The notes under the pieces were generated by a model. It did no database searches, was not told the origin of the DNA, and saw only the letters and a program-made list of their open reading frames with translations. The position numbers and the translations under genes are program-made. A DNA stretch of 60,106 nt from Thermodesulfobacteriota bacterium (GTDB lineage Bacteria; Desulfobacterota; Desulfobacteria; Desulfobacterales; Desulfosudaceae): assembly GCA_040753795.1 (NCBI GenBank), contig JBFMDX010000024.1:1-60106 (forward strand), written 5' to 3'. Below are positions 43,664-53,069 of the stretch, in pieces (the first letter of the stretch is position 1; each line of letters begins with the position of its first letter).

Positions 43664-45156
43664 TGACCGAAATCTCCTACAAACAGTTCAAGCCCCATAT
43701 CACCGCCGACTTCTCTCCCGCGCCGGTTTACCTCATTTACGGCGAAGAGTACCTGTACAAATCCGTTTACGCCGAACTGGTCGCCGCCATCGTTCCCGAA
43801 AACCGGAGGAGCTTTTGCCTGGAGGAACTGGACGGGACGGACGACAACGCCCATGAGGCCATCGAGCGGGTCAATACCTTCTCCCTGGACGGCGGGGCCA
43901 AGGTGATCGGCTTTGTCGACGCCAACATTTTCTATTCCAAAGAAGATACCGCCTCCCTGATTCAGCGCTTGAAAACGGCCGTGGCGGACGGAAACCTTCG
44001 CAAGGGGACGGAGCTGTTCCTCAAGCTCCTGGCCCTGCTGGACATCGCCCCGGATACCATGACCGCCGATGACCGGCAGCGCCTTCTCCAGGCGGAAACC
44101 GGTTCTCTGGACGCCGATCCGTCCTGGCTGGACGCCGTCATCGCCTGCTGCCGGGACCGGCGGCAGGGCAGTGCCGCGGCCGCCGACGCGGCCGGCGCCC
44201 TGTCCGCGGCCATTGAAAAAGGATTCGCCCCGGGTAATCACCTGATCATCACCGCCGAAACCGTCGACAAGCGGCGGAAGCTCTATAAAGCGATCAAGGA
44301 CCATGGGATCGTCATCGACTGCGGTGTTCCCGCCAGGGACACCCGGGCGGACCGGGCCCGCCAGGAAGAGGCCCTGTCCGAAACCATGCGGGCCGTTCTC
44401 GGTCCCAAGGGCAAAACCATGGGCCCGGACGCTTTTGCCGCCCTGCGGGATATGACCGGTTTCAATCTGCGGACCTTCCATAACAGCCTGGAGAAGCTGG
44501 CCGCCTTTACGGGCGAGCGTTCGGCCATTACCGCCGCGGATGTGGCCGCCCTCATGACCCGGACAAAAAAGGATCCCATTTATGAACTGACCGGCGCCCT
44601 GTTCGACAAGAATGGCCCCCAGGCCCTGTTCCTGCTCGGCAGCCTGCTTTCCGGCGCCGAGCCCATTCATCCGCTGCAGGTAGTCGCCGCCATCGTCAAC
44701 CAGACGAGAAAGCTGCTGGTCATCCGGGATTTCATGGACGGCGCCGGGAAAAAAGCCTGGCGCCCGGGTATGCCCTTTGAGGGATTTAAACAGCAGACGC
44801 TGCCGGCCATCGCGGCCTACGATGACCGGTTGCGGGAAGCCATCCGGCGGCAGGAGGAAGCGCTGTCCGGCCCCGCCTCCGGCAAAAAATCGGAAAAACA
44901 AAAAACGGTTTCATCGGACCTGCTCATCGATCCGAATCCGGCCAGCCCCTTCCCCACTTACAAAACCTTTCTCAAGGCAGATAACTTTTCACGCCGCGAA
45001 CTGCTGGCCGCCCTGACGGCCATGGCCGAAACGGACCGGAGCCTGAAAAGCAGCGCCGTGGATCCCCGGTTGATGCTGGAAACCCTGATCATCCGGATCG
45101 TCAGGCCGGACCTCCGCCGGGGATTGCGCCCAGCCGGAATTACTTCCACCGGGTGA
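43663..45156 (+). CDS. holA: DNA polymerase III delta subunit (HolA), enlarged
   Basis: Clamp-loader subunit that opens the sliding clamp. The 497-residue protein begins with YLIYGEEYLYK, matching the YLLxGxexxL start of HolA, and has the later FNLRTFHNSLEKLAAFTGE and AAIVNQTRKLLVIRDF segments of domains II and III. Typical delta is about 340 aa; the extra length lies mainly near residues 85-185 (an Ala-rich insertion of uncertain role) and 395-425. It is translationally coupled to lgt. Its last 17 bases overlap the convergent trkH gene. Confidence 0.8.
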   Translation: MTEISYKQFKPHITADFSPAPVYLIYGEEYLYKSVYAELVAAIVPENRRSFCLEELDGTDDNAHEAIERVNTFSLDGGAKVIGFVDANIFYSKEDTASLIQRLKTAVADGNLRKGTELFLKLLALLDIAPDTMTADDRQRLLQAETGSLDADPSWLDAVIACCRDRRQGSAAAADAAGALSAAIEKGFAPGNHLIITAETVDKRRKLYKAIKDHGIVIDCGVPARDTRADRARQEEALSETMRAVLGPKGKTMGPDAFAALRDMTGFNLRTFHNSLEKLAAFTGERSAITAADVAALMTRTKKDPIYELTGALFDKNGPQALFLLGSLLSGAEPIHPLQVVAAIVNQTRKLLVIRDFMDGAGKKAWRPGMPFEGFKQQTLPAIAAYDDRLREAIRRQEEALSGPASGKKSEKQKTVSSDLLIDPNPASPFPTYKTFLKADNFSRRELLAALTAMAETDRSLKSSAVDPRLMLETLIIRIVRPDLRRGLRPAGITSTG

Positions 45157-46579
45157 TGGTAAAAAAGAGAATCAGGCCAAAAATCTCCAGACGTCCCACC
45201 AGCATGTCCAGGGTCAGGATCCACTTGACCGCCCCCGGCATATGACCATAGTTGGCCATGGAGCCGACGGTCCCGAACCCGGGCCCGACACCGCCCATGG
45301 CAGCCGTCGTTCCGGAAAACGCGGTCAGGAGGTCCACCCCGAACAGGGTGATGGCGAGCGTCGAAACAAACAGCACCAGCAGATAAAGAAGAATAAAAGT
45401 CAGAACGGTTTCCGCCACGTCATCGTCCACCACGGACTGACCGGCCCGGATCACCACCACCGCCTTGGGATGGCGCAGCTTCACCATGCGCCGTCTGACG
45501 ACTTTCCAGAACAGGATCAGCCGGTCGGCCTTCATGCCGCCGGAGGTTGAGCCGGCACAGCCGCCCTGGATCATCAAGAAAATGATGACCAGCTGGGCAA
45601 AAGGCGGCCAGACGGCGCTGTCGGCCGAGGCAAAGCCCGTGCTGGTCCCCTGGGCTATCACCTGAAAGGCCGCGTGCCGCCAGGCATCGATCCATCCGGG
45701 GTAGATGCTGCCGTGCAGGTTTACCGCCACCAGGATGACGCCAATCACCAGGGAGGCCGTATAATAACGGAAAACCGGTGACTTCAGCAGATCACCGGGA
45801 TGACCGGTGACGCACTGGAAAAGAAGGCCGAAGTTCACCGCTGACAGGAACATGAAGGCAATAACCGTTATTTCGATGACCGGGCTGGAATAATAAGCAA
45901 TGCTGGTGTTTTTAGTGGAAAACCCGCCGGTGGCGATGGTGGCGAAAGCGTGAGCGACGGCGTCCAGGGGGCCCATGCCTTCGGCTATCAGGAGCAACGT
46001 TTCCATAAACGTCAGCCCGATATAAACGTACAGAAGGATTTTCAGTGTCTTTCTGGTCCGGTACTGCAAACTCTCCTGGGCCAGGGTGGACATCTCGTTG
46101 CGGTAGAGCACCAGGTAGGCGCCGCCCATGGCCGGCAGAATCGCCAGCACGAAAATAATGATGCCCACGCCGCCCATCCAGTGGGTGGCGGCCCGCCAGA
46201 ACAGCAGGCCGGGCGGAAGGGCTTCGACACTGGTCAGGATCGAGGCGCCGGTGGTGGTATATCCCGAAACGCTTTCAAACCAGGCATTGGTAAAGGTGAA
46301 CTCCCCGCCCCAGAGGACAAACGGCAACGCCCCCGCCAGGCAGGAGAGCAGCCAGCAGCAGACAACGATATACAACCCCTCCCGGTTGGTAATGTCGTCG
46401 GACGGCGGTACGAACACCAGCGGGAAAAGGCCGAAAAGAACGCTGACCACGGTGCTGAACAGCAGCGAAAAAAAAGCCCCGCCCCCGGTCGCCGCGGAGA
46501 CAAGGGTTGAGATCAGAAGGAAAAAGGCGTTAAACAGCAGAATCAGGCCGAGGTAGCGGAGAATGATTTGCGGTCTCAT
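45140..46579 (-). CDS. trkH: Trk-type potassium uptake protein TrkH
   Basis: Membrane channel-like K+ transporter, normally gated by TrkA. The 479-residue protein has about ten helices and four K+-selectivity loops with the Gly-centred pattern, such as SGYTTTGASIL, ATGGFSTKN, GTSTGFAS-like and GTTAAMGGVGPGFGTVG. No trkA gene is adjacent. Its start codon overlaps the stop of the upstream membrane sensor by four bases, so the two proteins are coupled, and its 3' end overlaps holA by 17 bases. Confidence 0.93.
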   Translation of the reverse strand: MRPQIILRYLGLILLFNAFFLLISTLVSAATGGGAFFSLLFSTVVSVLFGLFPLVFVPPSDDITNREGLYIVVCCWLLSCLAGALPFVLWGGEFTFTNAWFESVSGYTTTGASILTSVEALPPGLLFWRAATHWMGGVGIIIFVLAILPAMGGAYLVLYRNEMSTLAQESLQYRTRKTLKILLYVYIGLTFMETLLLIAEGMGPLDAVAHAFATIATGGFSTKNTSIAYYSSPVIEITVIAFMFLSAVNFGLLFQCVTGHPGDLLKSPVFRYYTASLVIGVILVAVNLHGSIYPGWIDAWRHAAFQVIAQGTSTGFASADSAVWPPFAQLVIIFLMIQGGCAGSTSGGMKADRLILFWKVVRRRMVKLRHPKAVVVIRAGQSVVDDDVAETVLTFILLYLLVLFVSTLAITLFGVDLLTAFSGTTAAMGGVGPGFGTVGSMANYGHMPGAVKWILTLDMLVGRLEIFGLILFFTITRWK

Positions 46580-47346
46580 GATGATTTCCGGCTGTTTTTG
46601 GGTCCGCCATAAAGAACCAGTTCTTGAATCGCTTCCGCCAGACGGGAAATTTCATCCCGGCTTTCAGTGCGGATGATCATCGGCTCACCGTCGCGGACAT
46701 GGGAAGTAACCGCCCGGGTCAACCGGCGAATGGGCGCGATGACATAGAGGTTGATAAAAAAATTAAACACCAGCGTAAAGACAATGGCGGCGATAATGGC
46801 CACGATGCCGGGCATGATGGTCCGGCCGGCCTGATTCTGAAGCCCAACTGCCGTGTCGTGAAGGGCGTTGCCGTTCAAGGTCATCAGGTGGTTTACCGCG
46901 GTGGTTACGTTCTGAAGCGACGGATAGACCTCTTCCAGATACAACAATTTTTTATCTCGGCCCCGGCTCCCGGCCTCGAAATTGGACCAGGACGCGCGGA
47001 ACAGAAGATAGGCTGTTTCCACCGCGTCAACGCTTTCCCTTTCTCCGGGGAGCGTGATGTTTTCGCGGGCCCGGGCAAAGGCCTGCTGGAAATCACCATG
47101 GGCCTTTTCCAGCGACTGCCAGCCGTCTTCCCGGTCTTTTAACGCCAGCATCAGTATGCCGCTGTGCTGCTCCTCCAACGCGTCCCTCATGTCCCGGGCG
47201 GCAACGATACTGATATAATTTTCTTCCAGCAGTCCCCTGACCGAATAGCGGATGCGATTGAGTTCGGCGATGGACACCAGGCCGGCGGCAAAGAGCATGA
47301 CCGCCAGGATGAGAAAGCCGGAAAGGATTTTAAAACGGAGGTTCAT
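46576..47346 (-). CDS. Membrane sensor with four-helix-bundle and HAMP domains but no output domain
   Basis: The 256-residue protein has a transmembrane helix (residues 7-28), a helical periplasmic region (about 30-175) like the four-helix-bundle sensors of kinases and chemoreceptors, a second helix (about 177-200), and a HAMP domain (about 200-250, with APIRRLTRAVTSHV and DEISRLAEAIQEL). It then ends; no kinase, cyclase or methyl-accepting domain follows. It overlaps trkH by four bases. It could act by contact with TrkH or with the hybrid kinase encoded just upstream; both ideas are inference. A frameshift that removed an output domain is unlikely because trkH starts at once. Confidence 0.78.
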   Translation of the reverse strand: MNLRFKILSGFLILAVMLFAAGLVSIAELNRIRYSVRGLLEENYISIVAARDMRDALEEQHSGILMLALKDREDGWQSLEKAHGDFQQAFARARENITLPGERESVDAVETAYLLFRASWSNFEAGSRGRDKKLLYLEEVYPSLQNVTTAVNHLMTLNGNALHDTAVGLQNQAGRTIMPGIVAIIAAIVFTLVFNFFINLYVIAPIRRLTRAVTSHVRDGEPMIIRTESRDEISRLAEAIQELVLYGGPKNSRKSS

Positions 47347-47432
47347 GAATCACCTCTTGACGAGTCATACGTTCGTTCAGTTGGCCCCTTGTCGTAAAGC
47401 ATCCGGTTTATAGCAGGAGCCGGACAGGGATG

Positions 47433-50072
47433 TCAAATGGGGATATACTTGGAAACGACATTATACAGATGTTCCAGGCGGAATGGCTTGGCAATGTAGT
47501 CGTTCATGCCGGCCGCGATAAATCGCTCCCGATCACCGGTCATGGCGTGAGCGGTCATGGCGATAATGGGGACATGATTGTTTCTGATCTTTGATCCCGG
47601 GTCCCGTATTATGGCGGTAGCCGTGATACCGTCCATCTTCGGCATCTGCTCATCCATCAGAACGACATCAAACAGCTCCATTTCCAGTATCCGGACCGCT
47701 TCCTGGCCGTTGGTCGCGACCCGGACCTGGAAACCGAATTTTTCAAGAATACGGGTCGCCAGCATCTGATTGACCGGGTTGTCTTCCACGATCAGAATCC
47801 GATGGGACGAATGATCCGTAGCCCCCTGGATGGTCGGCACCGCCGCTTTAGCCGAAATGTCCTCCGGCTCTTTCCCGCCGACATCTCCCAGGGTCGCCAT
47901 AAGGCAGTTAAAAAGATGGGAGCGTTTGATCGGCCGGGTCAGCAGGAGGGTTAAACTGTCACCTTCGGCCATGTCCTGAGCGGACTCTTCCGGCAGAGCA
48001 ATCAGGGCCACATGCGTTTTGCTGATGATGGGGGTGGACCGGATCTGCTTCTGGAGGGAATGTCCGTCCGACTGGCCGTTGGTATATCCGATGACGACCA
48101 GGTGATACGGACGGTCTGCCTTGGCGGCCTGGATCATCTCGGATAGCGCCTCCGCCCCGCCGGCGGCATTATGGAAACGGCAGTCCCACGACATCAGATA
48201 ACTCGCCAGAACTTTCATTTCGTTGACATTGTCGGACACCAGCAGGATATGCCTGCCGCGGATGGCGTCCGGCAGCAGTTCCCGCCGGATCTGGTCCTCC
48301 CGCTGTTTCTCCAGCTCGACGGTGAACCAGAAAGTGGAACCCCGCCCCTCCTCGCTTTCCACGCATATCTCTCCGCCCATCATTTCCACCAGTTGCCTGG
48401 AGATGGCCAGGCCCAGGCCGGTACCCCCGTATTCCCGGGTAGTGGAGGAATCGACCTGCGAAAACGGCTGGAAAAGAAGGCTGAGCCGGTTGGCGGGGAT
48501 GCCGATGCCCGTGTCGGTAACCGTGATTTTCAGCCTGGCGTTGGCCTCGGTTTCGTCAACCAGTCCGACATGAATCGCCACATCACCCCGGTCCGTAAAC
48601 TTGATGGCGTTTCCGGCCAGGTTGATCAGGATCTGCTTCAACCGGTGAGGATCGCCCTTGAGATAAATGGGCACTTCCGGATCAATGCTGTAAAACAGAT
48701 CCAGCTGCTTCTGGTAAGCCTTTAAGGCCAGCATTTCGCCGGTGGTCTCAACGGTATTGATGATATCAAAGTCGATCTTTTCGATCGTCAGTTTGCCGGC
48801 TTCGATCTTGGAAAAATCGAGAATGTCATCGATGATCAGCAGCAGCAGATCGGCGCTCTGCTGAATGATTTCGGCGAACTCCCGCTGTTCCCTGTCCAGG
48901 TCCGAGTTCAGCAGCAGCCGGACCATGCCGATGATCCCGTTCATGGGGGTCCGTATCTCGTGGCTCATATTGGCCAGGAACTCGCTTTTGGTCCGGGCCG
49001 CCTGCTCGGCGTCCTCCTTGGCCTGTCGCAGCTCCTTTTCGTGTTCCTTCTGTCCTGAAATATCCCTGGCGATATAAACCAGCCGCAGGGGCCTGTTGTC
49101 GCTGGTTCGGATGACACCGGCGGTCATCATGGTCGGGAAGATCGAGCCGTCCTTTTTCTGGTGGCCCACCTCCCGGGAACCGGCCCCTTTTACCCGCGCT
49201 TCCTCGTGATAAGGGATAAACTCCTGCCGGTACTGTTCTTCGGAATGAAAAAAGGAGATGTGAACGCCGGCCAGTTCTTCGGGTTCAAAACCGTGCATTT
49301 CAGCCCAGGCCCGATTGACAAACTGCAGGGCTCCGTTCACATCAGCCACCACAATCCCGTCCCGGGACTGTTCCATGGCTTTTTCCAGCATGAGGGTCTT
49401 GCCCAGAGGCCGGATAATGGAACGATTGATAATCAGTGACGTGAATATAACCGCCACCGTTAAAACCAGGATAAAGATAATCAGGTTGAGGTAGCGCTGA
49501 TGCTTGCTGATTTTCCGGATGGAAGCCAGTTCATCGTTCAATTCCCGCGAAAAGGAACCTGCCAACCGTGACAGATCGGACCGAACCATGTCTTTTTCCC
49601 GGGAAAGCTGGCGGGCGGTTTCATTCATCACCTCCGTCAGCGCCGCTTGCGCGTTGGTGCGGGACATATGACTCAACAGCAGGGGATAAAACTCCCGGGC
49701 CCTCTCCGTGAAAGCGCTCCACTCCCTCCGGATAGCGGCTACTTCCTCAATTTTCCCGGCATTCGTGTCCTGACGGCCGGCGATCTGAGACAGGGATTTA
49801 TCTACCTGCCCGGCCTGATTGTCGGCCGAGGTAAAATAGAGAGATTCGCCCATCATGATGGCTTCCTGGTAAATCTTGACCTGCTCGTCAAAAGCCGCCA
49901 GCGCGGTCTGGCTGTCTCTGGCGGCCGGATACAGGTATTCGGAAACCCTTGCCAGGCGGTATTCCGTCTGCCGCCCCAGATAAAACCCGAGGGAGATGGA
50001 GATAAAATACCCCAGCACCAGAAGGCTCAAGCTTAACCAGATTTTTGTGGAAACCGTAAATTGTCTTTTCAT
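47433..50072 (-). CDS. Hybrid sensor histidine kinase with PAS and two receiver domains
   Basis: The 879-residue protein has a transmembrane helix (13-33), a helical periplasmic sensor (about 35-190), a second helix (195-217), a PAS/PAC region (about 232-345), HisKA with phospho-acceptor His371 ([12 protein letters not shown]), HATPase with the N box NLAGNAIKF and DTGIGI and GGTGLGL loops (about 480-590), a degenerate receiver (608-728) and a functional-looking receiver (758-878, Asp807 in [11 protein letters not shown]). In the first receiver the acceptor Asp is replaced by Gly ([12 protein letters not shown]). The gene lies 86 bases upstream of the orphan HAMP sensor and may form one regulatory unit with it and trkH. 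The ligand is unknown. Confidence 0.9.
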   Translation of the reverse strand: MKRQFTVSTKIWLSLSLLVLGYFISISLGFYLGRQTEYRLARVSEYLYPAARDSQTALAAFDEQVKIYQEAIMMGESLYFTSADNQAGQVDKSLSQIAGRQDTNAGKIEEVAAIRREWSAFTERAREFYPLLLSHMSRTNAQAALTEVMNETARQLSREKDMVRSDLSRLAGSFSRELNDELASIRKISKHQRYLNLIIFILVLTVAVIFTSLIINRSIIRPLGKTLMLEKAMEQSRDGIVVADVNGALQFVNRAWAEMHGFEPEELAGVHISFFHSEEQYRQEFIPYHEEARVKGAGSREVGHQKKDGSIFPTMMTAGVIRTSDNRPLRLVYIARDISGQKEHEKELRQAKEDAEQAARTKSEFLANMSHEIRTPMNGIIGMVRLLLNSDLDREQREFAEIIQQSADLLLLIIDDILDFSKIEAGKLTIEKIDFDIINTVETTGEMLALKAYQKQLDLFYSIDPEVPIYLKGDPHRLKQILINLAGNAIKFTDRGDVAIHVGLVDETEANARLKITVTDTGIGIPANRLSLLFQPFSQVDSSTTREYGGTGLGLAISRQLVEMMGGEICVESEEGRGSTFWFTVELEKQREDQIRRELLPDAIRGRHILLVSDNVNEMKVLASYLMSWDCRFHNAAGGAEALSEMIQAAKADRPYHLVVIGYTNGQSDGHSLQKQIRSTPIISKTHVALIALPEESAQDMAEGDSLTLLLTRPIKRSHLFNCLMATLGDVGGKEPEDISAKAAVPTIQGATDHSSHRILIVEDNPVNQMLATRILEKFGFQVRVATNGQEAVRILEMELFDVVLMDEQMPKMDGITATAIIRDPGSKIRNNHVPIIAMTAHAMTGDRERFIAAGMNDYIAKPFRLEHLYNVVSKYIPI

Positions 50073-50099
50073 CGTAACCGGGAAATAAGATTATCAATT

Positions 50100-50128
50100 A
50101 ATATAACATTTCAATATAAGGAAAACAA
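50100..50128 (-). promoter_or_regulatory. Sigma-70-type promoter of the hybrid kinase gene
   Basis: On the minus strand TTGTTT (50128-50123), a 17-base spacer and TATATT (50105-50100) lie 28 bases upstream of the kinase ATG. It is divergent from, and 24 bases away from, the promoter of the saccharopine-dehydrogenase-like operon. Confidence 0.6.
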
Positions 50129-50151
50129 ATTACTAAAATCCCAAAATTTTC

Positions 50152-50180
50152 TTGACATCCCCATTTCACTGAACTATGTT
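50152..50180 (+). promoter_or_regulatory. Sigma-70-type promoter of the dehydrogenase/kinase/TetR operon
   Basis: TTGACA (50152-50157), 17-base spacer, TATGTT (50175-50180). The -10 hexamer overlaps the first GTTAAATTTAAC palindrome. Transcription would start near 50187. Confidence 0.75.
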
Positions 50181-50206
50181 AAATTTAACTTTGTTAAATT
50201 TTTAAC
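50178..50206. promoter_or_regulatory. Tandem palindromic operator, probably for the TetR regulator
   Basis: GTTAAATTTAAC (50178-50189, a perfect palindrome) and GTTAAATTTTTAAC (50193-50206) share GTTAAA/TTTAAC half-sites and lie 15 bp apart, on one helix face, over the -10 and start region. This is the layout expected for repression by a dimeric regulator; the TetR gene at the end of the operon is the likely one. Confidence 0.65.
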
Positions 50207-50223
50207 CTTCAGGAGAAAGCAAC

Positions 50224-51489
50224 ATGGCAAAAGTAATCGTATTAGGCGGATGCGGAGCGGTCGGCCGGGTGGTGGTGAAAACCCTGGCCGCGGATGAAAC
50301 TTTTGATTCTATCGTCATCGGCGACATTGACCTGGACACGGCCCGGTCCCTGGCCGCGGGCATAAAGACCAAACCGGTTTCGGCCACGGCCGTCAACGCC
50401 CTGGAGCCGGAGACCGTGCGACAGGCCATCACCGGCTGCGACCTGGTGGTCAACTGCGTGGGCCCTTTTTACAAGACGGTCATGCCCATCGTCGAGACGG
50501 TCATCGCAAGCGGCATCAACTACCTGGATATCTGCGATGACGTGGACGTCACCGGCGATCTGCTGGCCATGAGCGGCCGGGCGGAGAAGGCCGGCATCAC
50601 CATGGTCATCGGCATGGGCAATTCCCCCGGCGCCACCAACCTGCTGGCCAAGCTGGCGGCCGACCACCTGCTGGACGAGACCGAGGCCGTGGACATCTTC
50701 CACGCCCACGGCGGCGAAAGTTTTGAAGGCAAGGGCGTCATCGGCCACCGCTTTCACTGCATGTCCATCGATATCCCCATGTACCTGGACGGCCGGCTGC
50801 AATACGTGAAATTTTTCGAGCCGGACGGCATGGCCCTGCGGCGGACTTTTGATTTCCCGATCCTGGGCAGCGGCATCATGGTCTATCCCTACCCCCATCC
50901 GGAACAGGTCACCCTGCCCCAATATCTCAAGGTGAAACAGGTCACCAACCGCGGCACCATCCTGCCGGCCGCCTATTATCAGTTGACCATGGATGTCTGC
51001 CGGCTGGGCATGGCCGACCGGACCCCCCTGGACATGGACGGGGTCAAGGTCAGCCCCTATGATTTTGCCGCCTCCTTCCTGATCCGGGAGCGGGAAAGAA
51101 TCCTGAAAGAAACCGCCTTCGGTAACCAGAAAGGCTGCACCTCCACGGTGGTCACCGGAAAAAAGGAAGGCCGCCGCCAGGAACTGCGTTTCCACATGGC
51201 CTCGGATTCCCAGGCCCTGGGAGAAGGCACCGGCATTCCCGCGGCCCTGGGCGCCATCCTGCTGCAGCAGGGCAAAATCACCCGCCAGGGAATCTTCCCG
51301 CCCGAGGCCGGCATCAATCCCCTGGATTTTGTTTCGCTGATCCCGGGTGTTCTTTCGAAAAACCGGGCCGAGTCCCCGTCCAAAAGCGAGCAGCTCATCA
51401 TCGACATCATCGACGAAGACGGCCAAAAAACCACCATGGACATGCTGGCGGCGGCAAGCCTGCTGACGGCGGCCAAAAAACAAGGCTGA
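50224..51489 (+). CDS. Saccharopine dehydrogenase-like NAD(P)-binding protein
   Basis: The 421-residue protein starts with a Rossmann motif VIVLGGCGAVGRVVV (GxGxxG, residues 4-18) and continues with the family pattern CDLVVNCVGPFYKTVMPIVE and NYLDICDD (near 98-108). True lysine-pathway saccharopine enzymes share this fold, but many homologues act on other substrates, and no lysine genes are here. It is the first gene of an operon with an FGGY kinase and a TetR regulator, which points to catabolism of a small, probably polyol- or sugar-like, compound. An AGGAG seven bases upstream supports the ATG. Confidence 0.8.
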   Translation: MAKVIVLGGCGAVGRVVVKTLAADETFDSIVIGDIDLDTARSLAAGIKTKPVSATAVNALEPETVRQAITGCDLVVNCVGPFYKTVMPIVETVIASGINYLDICDDVDVTGDLLAMSGRAEKAGITMVIGMGNSPGATNLLAKLAADHLLDETEAVDIFHAHGGESFEGKGVIGHRFHCMSIDIPMYLDGRLQYVKFFEPDGMALRRTFDFPILGSGIMVYPYPHPEQVTLPQYLKVKQVTNRGTILPAAYYQLTMDVCRLGMADRTPLDMDGVKVSPYDFAASFLIRERERILKETAFGNQKGCTSTVVTGKKEGRRQELRFHMASDSQALGEGTGIPAALGAILLQQGKITRQGIFPPEAGINPLDFVSLIPGVLSKNRAESPSKSEQLIIDIIDEDGQKTTMDMLAAASLLTAAKKQG

Positions 51490-51494
51490 CCACT

Positions 51495-53069
51495 ATGACC
51501 CGGGAGAAATATATTCTGGCCGTGGATCACGGTACATCCGGTATCAAGACCGCGCTGATTTCGGTCTTCGGCCGGGTGGTGGATTTCACCTTTGAAAAAA
51601 CCGCCCTTCATTTTCTTCCCGGCGGGGGAGTGGAGCAGGATCCCGGAGAGTGGTGGCAGGCGGTGCTGAACACTTCCGCCCGGCTGACGGGTTCCGGCAA
51701 GGTGGACAAAACCGACATCGTGGCCGTGTCGGTGTCCAGCACCTTTTCCAGCACCGTGGCCGTGGACCGGGAGGGCCGCCCCCTGGCCAACGCCATCACC
51801 TGGATGGACACCCGGGGCGGGCCTTATGTCAAGAAGGCCATGGCCGGGTTCCCCAGCTTCGACGGCTACGGCGTTATCCGGGCCCTGCGCTGGGTGAACC
51901 GGACCGGCGGCGCCCCGACCCTGTCGGGCAAGGACGATATCGGCCATGTCCTGCTCATCCGGAACGAATTTCCGGAGATCTACGAGCGGACCTACATGTT
52001 CCTGCCCAGCAAGGACTTTCTCAACCTGAAGCTGACCGGCGAATTCGCCGCCACCTTCGACTCCATCCACCTGTTCTGGGTGACCGACATCCGCGACATC
52101 AACAACGTCCGTTACGACGACCGGCTGATCCGGGACTTCGGCATCGATCGCGACAAGCTGCCGCCGCTGGTGGCCGCCACCGACATCCTCGGTGCCGTCA
52201 CCGACGAAAACGCCGACCGCATGGGTCTGCCCCGGGGCACGCCGGTAGTGGCCGGTTCTCCGGACCACCAGTCGGCGCTTATCGGCTCCGGGGCGGTGGC
52301 CGATTTCGCCGGCCACCTCTACATCGGCACTTCCTCCTGGGTGCAGTGCGTCGTTCCCTTCAAAAAGACCGACGTGCTCCATTCGGTGGCTTCCTTCCCC
52401 ACCGCCATCCCCGGCAAATACCAGTCCGTCAACGAACAGGACATTGCCGGTGAAGCCCTGGATTTCTTCGTGGAGCAATTTTACGCCGGCCACGCCGGGG
52501 GGAAAACCGGGCCGGACGTTTACCGCCACATCAACGAACTGGCGGCCGGGGCGCCGGCCGGCAGCGGCAAACTGATCTTCACCCCCTGGCTCAACGGTGA
52601 ACGCACGCCGGTGGACAACGAAACCATCCGGGGCGGCCTGTTCAACCTGTCCCAGACCGCCACCGCCGGCCATATCATCCGCGCGGTCATGGAGGGCGTG
52701 GCCTACAACAACCGCTGGAGCCTGACCTACGTGGAACGGTTCATCGGCCGGAAGCTGGACCCTCTCAACATCATCGGCGGCGGCGCCAAATCCGACCTGT
52801 GGTGCCGGATATTCGCCGACGTGCTGAACCGGGACATCCGCAAGGTCAAAGAGCCCATGATGGCCAATGCCCGGGGCGCGGCCTTTATCGCCGCCGTGGC
52901 CCTGGGCCATATCCGGTTTGACGATATCCCCGGACTGGTGGTTTTTGACGAAACCTATCATCCCCGCCCGGAGAACCGGGAGATTTATGACACCCTGTAC
53001 GGGCAGTTCCTGCGCCTGTACCGGGTCCACAAGAAAATCTGCCGAACCCTCAACAAGGTCAGCCCATGA
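51495..53069 (+). CDS. FGGY-family carbohydrate kinase
   Basis: ATP-dependent kinase of the xylulokinase/glycerokinase fold, 524 residues. It has the N-terminal phosphate loop VDHGTSGIKTALI (near 8-20), an AITWMDTRG motif, VVAGSPDHQSALIGSG and the C-terminal GGGAKSDLWCRIFADVLNR (second FGGY signature). It would phosphorylate a hydroxyl of a sugar, polyol or related compound; specificity cannot be read from the sequence. It starts five bases after the dehydrogenase-like gene, and its stop overlaps the TetR start by four bases. Confidence 0.87.
   Translation: MTREKYILAVDHGTSGIKTALISVFGRVVDFTFEKTALHFLPGGGVEQDPGEWWQAVLNTSARLTGSGKVDKTDIVAVSVSSTFSSTVAVDREGRPLANAITWMDTRGGPYVKKAMAGFPSFDGYGVIRALRWVNRTGGAPTLSGKDDIGHVLLIRNEFPEIYERTYMFLPSKDFLNLKLTGEFAATFDSIHLFWVTDIRDINNVRYDDRLIRDFGIDRDKLPPLVAATDILGAVTDENADRMGLPRGTPVVAGSPDHQSALIGSGAVADFAGHLYIGTSSWVQCVVPFKKTDVLHSVASFPTAIPGKYQSVNEQDIAGEALDFFVEQFYAGHAGGKTGPDVYRHINELAAGAPAGSGKLIFTPWLNGERTPVDNETIRGGLFNLSQTATAGHIIRAVMEGVAYNNRWSLTYVERFIGRKLDPLNIIGGGAKSDLWCRIFADVLNRDIRKVKEPMMANARGAAFIAAVALGHIRFDDIPGLVVFDETYHPRPENREIYDTLYGQFLRLYRVHKKICRTLNKVSP

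Noticed and set aside
51057-53030. A 657-aa minus-strand frame
   Set aside because: It mirrors the FGGY kinase and the dehydrogenase-like gene and shows no domain.
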